From CAZBWE01 sp964581905 (GTDB taxonomy: Bacteria > Planctomycetota > Phycisphaerae > Sedimentisphaerales > Anaerobacaceae): a stretch of 14,156 nucleotides of DNA. The position numbers were made by a program, and so were the translations under genes. Location: positions 1 to 14,156 of the forward strand of contig CAZOQJ010000057.1 of assembly GCA_964581905.1 (NCBI GenBank). The letters run 5' to 3'. Positions 8,615 to 14,156 of this stretch are shown piece after piece (positions within the stretch are counted from its first letter, which is position 1; each line of letters starts with the position of its first letter). The notes under the pieces were generated by a model, which was not told the DNA's origin, did no database searches, and saw only the letters and a list, made by a program, of their open reading frames with translations.

Positions 8615-10081
8615 ATGACACCAGAAAAAACTACAAACTCTAAAAAATCTTCAAACCCGACCGGTAGTACCGGCCGGGGAATCTCCCGCCGAAATTTCCT
8701 CGCTGCCGGGCTTGCTATACCACTGGTCGTCCCACGCAGTGTTCTGGGAGGCACCGGATACCAGGCACCGAGCGATACTCTTACTATTGCCTGCGTAGGC
8801 GTGGGAGGAATGGGCCGAAACTACCTTAATGGATGCAGGAACGAACGGATAGTGGCCTTGTGCGACCTCGACCATAATCTTGTTAACAGTAGGGGTGAGT
8901 TCAAGAAGTATCCAAATGCGAGGCGATACCACGATTTTCGTAAGATGTTCGATAAAGAGGCAAATAACTTTGATGCACTTATCATCGCGACGCCGGACCA
9001 TACTCACACGGTTATTATGATGTCTGCTTTGCAGCTTGGAAAGCACATCTACTGCGCCAAGCCGATAACGCACAACATCGGTGAGGCCAGAAAGGTAAAG
9101 CAAGCCGTTCTCAAGAATAAAAAACTCGTTACCAAATCGAGTGTCCAGACATCCGGCACTGACCATGCTCAGAACACTACGGAATTGTTGAATTCCGGAG
9201 TCATCGGGCCGGTGCGGGAAGTGCACATCTGGTGTAATCATCCGGCTTATCCGTGTTCGTTAGTGAGGCCGACGGAAACTCAGACACCGCCGCCTGGGAT
9301 GGACTGGGATATATGGATTGGCCCGGCACCATACCGGCCGTATCATTCGGCCTATCATCCCGAAAACTGGCGACCATGGTGGGATTTCGGCTCGGGTACA
9401 GTGGGCGATATGGCCTGCCACACGTTTCACATGTACTTTAAGGAACTGCAGCTTGGTGCGCCGACAACTATCTATGGATATGGTTCTACTCGGCATAAAG
9501 GTTTTTTTGATTTCGTTTCAACACCGGAGTGTCAATCCGGCGCTAATGTGATTACGTGGGAGTATCCTGCCAGAGGCAAGCTGCCGCCGTTAACAATGCA
9601 CTGGTATGATGGAGGGATGAAGCCACATCGGCCGGCTGAGCTTGACCACCGCTTGCGGATGCCAAGCAGCGGTATTCTCTTCGTGGGTGAGAATGGCAAG
9701 CTGATAGCGGGTTATTACGGCGGCAATCCGTTTGGCCATCGCCGCCGCAACAAAGATGGCAGCAAGTCGTTGCGAGGTCTCGACGGTGGCTTGTTGCTGC
9801 CGGAGGAAAAGTTCAGGGACTTCAAACAGCCGTCGAAGACCCTGCTCCGATGCGAGCGAAAAGACCATTACAGTGAATGGACGCAGGCTTGTAAGAAGGG
9901 CGAACGTACTATCTGTCCGGTCGAATTCGGATGTGAGATGACCGAGGTGGCTTTACTTGGGGCGCTGGCGCTGCGCACAAGGCGGGTGCTCGAATGGGAT
10001 GCCAAAGCCATGCGGGTCACCAATAATGAGCAGGCGAATAGCTTGGTTGACCCACCATATCGTACCGGCTGGTCACTATAG
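8615..10081 (+). CDS. Tat-exported Gfo/Idh/MocA family oxidoreductase
   Basis: An NAD(P)-dependent sugar dehydrogenase-type protein. The N-terminus has a Tat signal, SRRNFLAAG with Arg25-Arg26, and a hydrophobic stretch to about residue 45. Export after cofactor loading in the cytoplasm is therefore likely. The Rossmann fold follows with GVGGMG at 62-67. The catalytic-lysine motif, usually EKP, reads Ala148-Lys149-Pro150 here. In the C-terminal domain Asp265 and His269 (DMACH) are the expected conserved pair. The ATG follows AGGA (8601-8604) at 10-base spacing, and the AGGA begins on the last base of the DUF1080 stop, so the two genes are very probably co-transcribed. It ends 24 bp from the convergent membrane protein gene. 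With DUF1080 it suggests C3 oxidation of glycosides. Substrate, and how a tightly bound cofactor would be re-oxidised outside the cytoplasm, are unknown. Confidence 0.9.
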   Translation: MTPEKTTNSKKSSNPTGSTGRGISRRNFLAAGLAIPLVVPRSVLGGTGYQAPSDTLTIACVGVGGMGRNYLNGCRNERIVALCDLDHNLVNSRGEFKKYPNARRYHDFRKMFDKEANNFDALIIATPDHTHTVIMMSALQLGKHIYCAKPITHNIGEARKVKQAVLKNKKLVTKSSVQTSGTDHAQNTTELLNSGVIGPVREVHIWCNHPAYPCSLVRPTETQTPPPGMDWDIWIGPAPYRPYHSAYHPENWRPWWDFGSGTVGDMACHTFHMYFKELQLGAPTTIYGYGSTRHKGFFDFVSTPECQSGANVITWEYPARGKLPPLTMHWYDGGMKPHRPAELDHRLRMPSSGILFVGENGKLIAGYYGGNPFGHRRRNKDGSKSLRGLDGGLLLPEEKFRDFKQPSKTLLRCERKDHYSEWTQACKKGERTICPVEFGCEMTEVALLGALALRTRRVLEWDAKAMRVTNNEQANSLVDPPYRTGWSL

Positions 10082-10105
10082 TTGGAGAGCTGTCTGTGTC
10101 AGTTG

Positions 10106-11995
10106 TTATGGGCCAGCTTCGGCAGGGGGCATGGGGGCCGGTTGCGTAGGTTCTCGATAAGGTTTTGCCTGCCTGTAAAGTTGCAGTCGCTCATTGAGCT
10201 GATTGGCCAGGGCGTTATTTTTAGTGGCAGAAGCCAACGCAATCGCTGTTTGAGCGGTCGTTACAGCCCTGTTAAATTGGCCTGCTGCCGCGTAGACTGC
10301 TGCCAACGTGTCAAGGACACCCGCATCTTGATACCTTGTCAATTCAGCTGCACGTTCAGCAAGCTCAATTGCCTGAGGTGGATTATGTAGCTCTGAATCC
10401 GGATACGCAGTCAGAATCCACGCCAGGTTGTTGTATGCTTCGGCAAAGTCGGGCTTGAACTGTAGGGCTTGACGAAAGTGGCCGGCTGCCTTGTCAAGTT
10501 TACCTTGCGCTAACAGAATAACGCCGAGATTGTTGTGCGCCTCGACATTGTTGGGATTGCCCCGCAGTGCTTTTTGATAGTGGCTAATCGCCTCGTTAAA
10601 CTTACCCTGTTTTTGAAGCACGCAGGCAAGCCCGTAGTGCACCGGCGCCGCATCCGGCGTCAGGGTCAACATATATTTAGTAAGACTCACCGTATCGCGC
10701 CAGTGCACGAGGTATCGTCGCGTGGCAACTGCCTCGGCACCGGCTAATATCAGCACGAGCATTGCCACCACGATGCACCGTATCACAGATTTGCCCTCCT
10801 GCTTTCTTTTGAAAGCAGGAATGTGCGTGCCACAAAACCAGATTATAAATGACACCAGTATCATCAGCAGACCTACCGAAGGTAAATAAACAAATCTATC
10901 CGAAGCAATCGAAATGGTGAATCCGACTACGCCCATAGCGGGAAAAATCGCTATAAAGAAAAACAGCCAACCCGTTAGTATCACCCGTGTCCAGCGCAAC
11001 GAAATCACCAATAAAGGAATTAGTACACAGGTACCAATTACACCGGCCAGCACCATTGAATTTGATAATCCCAGCGGCTGCGGATATCCGTAATATGATG
11101 ACAGATTGGCCGGCCAGACTATCTTGTAAAGATAGAAGATGATGTTATGACAAAGGACCAGTACAATATGCTGCAGGCCATGCTCGGCCGGTGTTATCAC
11201 GGCAGCGGTGCGGCTTTGCGAGATATAAGTTATGACTGCAGAGATACCCCCCATCATAAAAAAGGGCAGCTTTTCCAGAACGGTTCGCCATCTCAACCGC
11301 TTCAGCGGCCAAAAGTCCATCAGTAACATCAGCACCGGCAGCGGCGTGCTGGTCGGTTTGGACATCAACGAAAGTACATACATCACCATGCAGCCGATAT
11401 AAAGCTTCCAACCACCGTTGCGGGTGAAACGTACATAGAGAATCAGGCACCACAGCGCAAAGAACGCCGACAATAGCGTCTTACGTTCACCCAACCAGGG
11501 AATGGTCTCCACCGTCATAGGATGAAGCCCGAAGAGCAAACCCACCCCTGCGGCTATCCATGCCCGGCCAAACAACAGGTAAAGCAGCACAATCACCAGG
11601 GCAGTATTCGTTATGTGCAAAGCAAGACTGGTACTACGAAACGGACGCAGGTTATCTACTCTGCCGCCCAGGGCGTAATCAGCCATTAGCGATATCATCG
11701 TCAATGGCTGATAGTATCCCTGGACAGTTGACGGTTCCAAGACCTCACTTAGGAAGCGACGAGCCGATGCCCAACTGGGATTTTGCACCAATAGATTCTT
11801 GGTGAGATATTGGCCGTCATCAAGAAACATTGTCTGGGCTGACAATGCCGGCCAATGCGCCACAAGAACTGCAGCGCAAACAACGATAAGCAAACCTGCC
11901 AGCAATCCAATTTTAGAAGCTGACCGCTCCGTTTGTGCTGAGCGGCCGACGTCCTTTTGAGCTTTGTTTCTGGACATTTGATATGCTTTGCTCAT
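10106..11995 (-). CDS. TMTC-like multi-pass membrane protein with C-terminal TPRs
   Basis: An integral membrane protein of 629 residues resembling GT-C glycosyltransferases of the TMTC/DUF1736 type, which move a sugar from a lipid carrier onto protein in eukaryotes. About eleven hydrophobic segments lie between residues 29 and 425. The first outer loop has FLDD (57-60), the acidic pair expected in GT-C enzymes. YYQP (94-97), HPMTVE (158-163), GERK (169-172) and DRFVYLPSVG (366-375) are landmarks of the family. Residues 449-516 hold two clear TPRs, 517-553 a looser one and 557-590 a fourth; the tail is Pro-rich. ATG 11995 has no ribosome site; Met7 (11977) is an alternative start. The gene converges on the oxidoreductase and diverges from the GH12 gene. 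Glycosyltransfer is inferred; bacterial members are mostly uncharacterised and the TPRs could simply bind partners. Confidence 0.82.
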   Translation of the reverse strand: MSKAYQMSRNKAQKDVGRSAQTERSASKIGLLAGLLIVVCAAVLVAHWPALSAQTMFLDDGQYLTKNLLVQNPSWASARRFLSEVLEPSTVQGYYQPLTMISLMADYALGGRVDNLRPFRSTSLALHITNTALVIVLLYLLFGRAWIAAGVGLLFGLHPMTVETIPWLGERKTLLSAFFALWCLILYVRFTRNGGWKLYIGCMVMYVLSLMSKPTSTPLPVLMLLMDFWPLKRLRWRTVLEKLPFFMMGGISAVITYISQSRTAAVITPAEHGLQHIVLVLCHNIIFYLYKIVWPANLSSYYGYPQPLGLSNSMVLAGVIGTCVLIPLLVISLRWTRVILTGWLFFFIAIFPAMGVVGFTISIASDRFVYLPSVGLLMILVSFIIWFCGTHIPAFKRKQEGKSVIRCIVVAMLVLILAGAEAVATRRYLVHWRDTVSLTKYMLTLTPDAAPVHYGLACVLQKQGKFNEAISHYQKALRGNPNNVEAHNNLGVILLAQGKLDKAAGHFRQALQFKPDFAEAYNNLAWILTAYPDSELHNPPQAIELAERAAELTRYQDAGVLDTLAAVYAAAGQFNRAVTTAQTAIALASATKNNALANQLNERLQLYRQAKPYREPTQPAPMPPAEAGP

Positions 11996-12075
11996 ATAAT
12001 CATGTTACTATTAAACATGCCCCGATACAAGAACTCTACAAAGGTCGTTGAAGTGTAACTTAAACCAATATTTCC

Positions 12076-12103
12076 AGGATAATCTCTACTAAGTGTTTTG
12101 CAA
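12076..12103 (-). promoter_or_regulatory. Candidate promoter of the TMTC-like gene
   Basis: Read on the minus strand, TTGCAA (12098-12103) and TATCCT (12076-12081) are 16 bp apart, each with 4 of 6 consensus bases. The -10 word is the same as in the tRNA promoter of this window. It sits 80 bases before the ATG at 11995. Support is modest. Confidence 0.35.
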
Positions 12104-12138
12104 TTCGGTTTGACTTTTTTGTTGATGCTATATCGTGG

Positions 12139-12154
12139 CGAGGTCTTAACCTCG
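12139..12154. repeat. Small perfect inverted repeat
   Basis: CGAGGT (12139-12144) and ACCTCG (12149-12154) form a perfect 6-bp stem around CTTA. No T-run follows on either side, so it is not a standard terminator. It may be an operator or part of an extragenic repeat. Confidence 0.4.
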
Positions 12155-12307
12155 TGCGAGCTACCTTATTATTGGAGTACAGTGTTTTTTGCTCGGTTTG
12201 CTCGCAGACCTTTTGAAAGACATTATCTACTTCGATATTTTTATATTGTATTTTGGGTTGGAGCTTTTTAGAGTCAGGCCCCGGTAGCAGGGTTCAATAG
12301 CTGCCCA

Positions 12308-12371
12308 CAGCTTTACAAGGACATCTACTATGCCAAGCCGGTAATGCATAACATCGGTGAGGCCGAAAGGA
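12308..12371 (+). pseudogene. Remnant of a second Gfo/Idh/MocA gene
   Basis: The segment matches the intact oxidoreductase gene around 9032-9096. Over 44 bases (12321-12364 against 9045-9088) 39 are identical, and all five differences are transitions. In frame it reads DIYYAKPVMHNIGEAERK, parallel to HIYCAKPITHNIGEARKV in the intact protein. It keeps the unusual AKP in place of EKP. After GEA one base is missing relative to the intact gene, and a stop follows within eight codons. Neither side continues into recognisable oxidoreductase sequence. This is the trace of a deleted or decayed paralogue, or a small piece copied from one. It lies in the gene-free stretch between the TMTC-like and GH12 genes. 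Confidence 0.8.
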
Positions 12372-12962
12372 AAAAATATAAGGACAAATAACATCCATAA
12401 TCTTTCGAACCAGAGGGGGTTCTTAAAGAAAAATTGTGGAGAAACGGCAAAAAAATTCGTTGGTGGAACTTATAACTAACAGTGGACAAAGGGGTTGTGA
12501 GAAAACAGTAAACATTTTGTTTTTGGAGGGATTTTTTAGTTGATATTTGTCATATTTGTAGTAGGTTCATGGGTGATAGGAAAATAGTTTAGCGGAGACC
12601 TGCATCTAATAGGGTAGCGTGTTAGGGGGTTTTTGCGGGAACCTTTGCTAATGAGACAGATTGTATGAATGTTAGGGGGGGTAACATCGTAAAAAACTAT
12701 TCCAGGGAAATAAGATATTCTTAAAATAGACCCTGCAGAGGATTGTGGGTATGGAATGGTTTATTTTTGCGAGGTTGTTTTGTCAAATTTGCAGGGGAGT
12801 ATGCTGCAGGTGTTATGTGAACTGCAGCAAGTCAGTCTCCTTTATGAACCTTTCTGCCTTTTTGTTTAACCTTCCGATACTCTTTTGGGTTCGGAGCTTT
12901 TATAAATCGTTGTGGCTTTATGCCGAAGTCCTGCCTATTTTGCGTAATCCATCCCGCCGTGT

Positions 12963-13045
12963 CTGCGACTCGTCGCGACAGGCAGAACTTTTGTCGGCGA
13001 GCCACAGTTGTTTTACAGGCCCCCGAATATATCGGGGGCAGGCAG
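12963..13045. repeat. Pair of hairpins with a shared CAGGCAG flank
   Basis: The first hairpin is GCGAC (12965-12969) with GTCGC (12972-12976). The second is a perfect 8-bp stem, GCCCCCGA (13019-13026) with TCGGGGGC (13032-13039), around a 5-base ATATA loop. CAGGCAG follows the first at 12979-12985 and begins on the last base of the second at 13039-13045. No T-run follows, so termination is unlikely. The shared flank suggests a dispersed extragenic repeat family. Confidence 0.5.
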
Positions 13046-13125
13046 CTTTAGGGGGTAGAAAAGGAGGTGTAACGGGGAGAAACAAAAGTAATTAACAGAT
13101 AAGTAAAGTTGGCGTAAATCAGAAA

Positions 13126-13131
13126 AAGGAG
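13126..13131 (+). promoter_or_regulatory. Ribosome binding site of the GH12 gene
   Basis: AAGGAG ends seven bases before the ATG at 13139, a strong site that fixes the start of the GH12 protein. Confidence 0.75.
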
Positions 13132-13138
13132 AAGTAAA

Positions 13139-14156
13139 ATGAAGCATTTAACTTATTTAATTGTAGCCATGATGCTACTTGCTGTGAGTCAAACTGCACA
13201 GGGAGCGGTGCTTGATTCTTGCGACCAGTGGGCCAGTTACTGTAGCGGCGGCTATTGTGTTTACAACGCTGTTTGGAACCCGCAAGGAGGCTGGAGTCAG
13301 TGTATAACGGCCCAGTCCTGCACTCAGTGGTCTTGTACCGCCACCCATCCTGGTAACGGCGTTAAGTCGTATCCGAACAGCGGGCGTACAGACATCAACG
13401 GCACCTCGATAGGCCAATTGAGCAGCTGCTCAAGCTCCGTGAGCACCAGTAGTCCCAGCAATGGTGACTTCTGCCTTGCCTACGATATCTGGGCGCCACA
13501 GGAGATCATGATATGGCTTAAGTGGGTCGGTGCTGTTGGCGTTTGGGGCTCTTATGTGTCAACAGAATCGATAGGCGGCAGGACCTATGACGTCTATAAA
13601 AACGGCTATCCTGGGTTTATGGTACAAAGCCAGATGAGCGGCGGGACCTTCAATATCAAATCTATCCTTGACTATTGCGTAAGCCAAGGCTGGTGCAGCA
13701 CCGGTGGTAATATTGAAACTGTTCAATGCGGCTTTGAGCTTACCGGTTGCTCAAACGCCACGTTTTCAATGAATAGCTATTCCGTCTCTTACGCTACCGG
13801 CGGCACAACAAGCACAACAACCACTGCGGCTACGACAAGCACAACCACAACTGCTGCCACGACAAGCACAACCACAACCAGCGCCACCACGAGCACAACA
13901 ACCACAAGCGGCGGCGGCTGCGACTGCGGTACGTGTGACTGGTATGGCTCAAACGTCCCTATTTGTTGTGAAAGTTGCAGCGGCTGGGGCTGGTACGATG
14001 GTGGATGCAGGCGAAGCTGCGTATGTCCGAGTAGTTGTGAAGGCGGCTGCGTCGGTAGCCAGTGCGGCAGCACAACAACAACCGCTGCCACGACAAGCAC
14101 AACAACAACCGCTGCCACGACAAGCACAACGACAACCGCCTCGAGTACAAGCACAA
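13139..14156 (+). CDS. Secreted GH12 endoglucanase/xyloglucanase, 3' end outside window
   Basis: The reading frame is open to the window edge (339 codons visible), so the protein is longer. Residues 1-23 are a signal peptide ending AQG. Residues about 24-219 are a GH12 catalytic domain, a retaining jelly-roll endo-beta-1,4-glucanase. Landmarks are VKSYPNSG, LAYDIW, nucleophile Glu122 in QEIMIW and acid/base Glu200 in CGFELTG; the order and roughly 80-residue spacing agree with known GH12 enzymes. Then follow a Thr-rich linker (13805-13909), a module with 12 cysteines in about 53 residues (13910-14068), and a second Thr-rich linker (from 14072) that leaves the window. The domain itself is also Cys-rich, suggesting disulfides outside the cell. 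Cellulase and xyloglucanase activity both occur in the family. A binding or docking domain may lie downstream. Family confident; the Cys-rich module is not recognised. Confidence 0.88.
   Translation, partial: MKHLTYLIVAMMLLAVSQTAQGAVLDSCDQWASYCSGGYCVYNAVWNPQGGWSQCITAQSCTQWSCTATHPGNGVKSYPNSGRTDINGTSIGQLSSCSSSVSTSSPSNGDFCLAYDIWAPQEIMIWLKWVGAVGVWGSYVSTESIGGRTYDVYKNGYPGFMVQSQMSGGTFNIKSILDYCVSQGWCSTGGNIETVQCGFELTGCSNATFSMNSYSVSYATGGTTSTTTTAATTSTTTTAATTSTTTTSATTSTTTTSGGGCDCGTCDWYGSNVPICCESCSGWGWYDGGCRRSCVCPSSCEGGCVGSQCGSTTTTAATTSTTTTAATTSTTTTASSTST
13805..13909 (+). repeat. 27-bp repeats coding the first Thr-rich linker
   Basis: Four units of nine residues, TTSTTTTAA twice, then TTSTTTTSA and TTSTTTTS, are coded by nearly identical 27-bp units. 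The protein repeat is more exact than the DNA, with third-base changes between units. Such linkers join catalytic and binding modules in cellulases and are often O-glycosylated. Confidence 0.85.
13910..14068 (+). other. Cys-rich module of the GH12 protein
   Basis: About 53 residues with 12 cysteines: CDCGTC, then ICC, ESC, GWGWYDGGC, RRSCVC, SSC, GGC and SQC. Exposed aromatics (DWY, GWGWY) could form a carbohydrate-binding face held by disulfides. I do not recognise it as a known CBM; it only loosely recalls the small fungal cellulose-binding fold. Confidence 0.6.
14072..14156 (+). repeat. Second Thr-rich linker repeat, continues past window
   Basis: The same nine-residue unit as in the first linker returns (TTTTAATTSTTTTAA), coded by closely similar 27-bp units, and then loosens into ASSTST before the window ends. 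The return of the linker after the Cys-rich module suggests a linker-module-linker array. Confidence 0.85.

Larger units (their letters stand above)
12372..13138. other. Gene-free stretch with short repeats
   Basis: No reading frame here has the character of a gene. Short repeated words are visible. TGTTAGGGGG occurs at 12620-12629 and again exactly 50 bp on at 12670-12679. A T-rich word around TTTTGGGTT(C)GGAGCTTTT at 12883-12900 nearly repeats 12251-12267, with one base inserted. At 13061-13069 AAGGAGGTG is a full ribosome-site match, but no reading frame follows it. With the Gfo/Idh remnant just upstream, this looks like decayed or rearranged DNA. Confidence 0.5.

Noticed and set aside
8651..9241. 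A 196-codon minus-strand frame opposite the oxidoreductase
   Set aside because: It lies fully inside a gene of a well-known family on the other strand and has no family features of its own.
13061..13069. AAGGAGGTG as the ribosome site of a small gene
   Set aside because: No start codon with an open frame follows at usable distance; the only nearby GTG is followed at once by a stop.
12745..13095. A 116-codon open frame on the plus strand in the gap before GH12
   Set aside because: It has no ribosome site, an odd amino-acid mix rich in Cys and Arg, and it runs through two hairpin repeats. It looks like chance.
13789..14154. A 121-codon minus-strand frame made almost wholly of Val, Leu and Ala
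   Set aside because: It is the complement of the Thr-linker repeats of the GH12 gene and has no independent support.
13805..14156. Regular repeats as a CRISPR array
   Set aside because: The repeats are in-frame 27-bp coding units without unique spacers and belong to the Thr-rich linkers.

Overview
The window looks like a chromosomal polysaccharide-degradation locus from a Planctomycetota-type bacterium, perhaps a Phycisphaerae/Sedimentisphaerales-like lineage. The basis is the mix of gene families: a Tat-exported Gfo/Idh/MocA oxidoreductase next to a secreted DUF1080 protein, several secreted glycoside hydrolases, a multi-pass membrane TPR protein of TMTC type, and weak or absent Shine-Dalgarno sites at some starts. 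Verrucomicrobiota or Lentisphaerota are alternatives. No marker gene in the window settles the phylum.

Layout. Positions 1-315 carry extragenic hairpins and a candidate control region with two dyads around a perfect TATAAT. At 316-1962 is a GH43 beta-xylosidase/arabinofuranosidase with no signal peptide. A CAT-anticodon tRNA (2218-2289) with its own promoter follows. Then come two secreted glycosidases 27 bp apart: a GH2 beta-galactosidase-like enzyme (2498-5416) and a GH3 beta-glucosidase/xylosidase (5444-7618). After a 164-bp gap there is a tight pair, a secreted DUF1080 protein (7783-8601) and a Tat-signal Gfo/Idh/MocA oxidoreductase (8615-10081). Converging on the pair from the minus strand is a multi-pass membrane protein with C-terminal TPRs (10106-11995). 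About 1.1 kb without an intact gene follows; it holds hairpin repeats and a small decayed fragment of a second Gfo/Idh/MocA gene. The window ends inside a secreted GH12 endoglucanase/xyloglucanase (13139 to beyond 14156), whose catalytic domain is joined by Thr-rich linkers to a 12-cysteine module.

How the genes may work together (inference). GH12 would cut a beta-1,4-glucan or xyloglucan backbone outside the cell. GH2 and GH3 would trim galactosyl, glucosyl or xylosyl units from the products in the envelope, and GH43 would finish imported xylo- or arabino-oligosaccharides in the cytoplasm. The oxidoreductase and DUF1080 pair fits a second, oxidation-dependent route in which a sugar is oxidised at C3 and the 3-keto-glycoside is then cleaved. 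The TMTC-like protein could be a glycosyltransferase; whether it acts on the Thr-rich linkers of the neighbouring GH12 protein is a testable speculation.

The observations I find most worth following are the exported oxidation-cleavage pair, the GH12 protein with its Cys-rich module and exact 9-residue linker repeats, the decayed Gfo/Idh copy sharing an unusual AKP motif with the intact gene, and the double-dyad promoter region before GH43.
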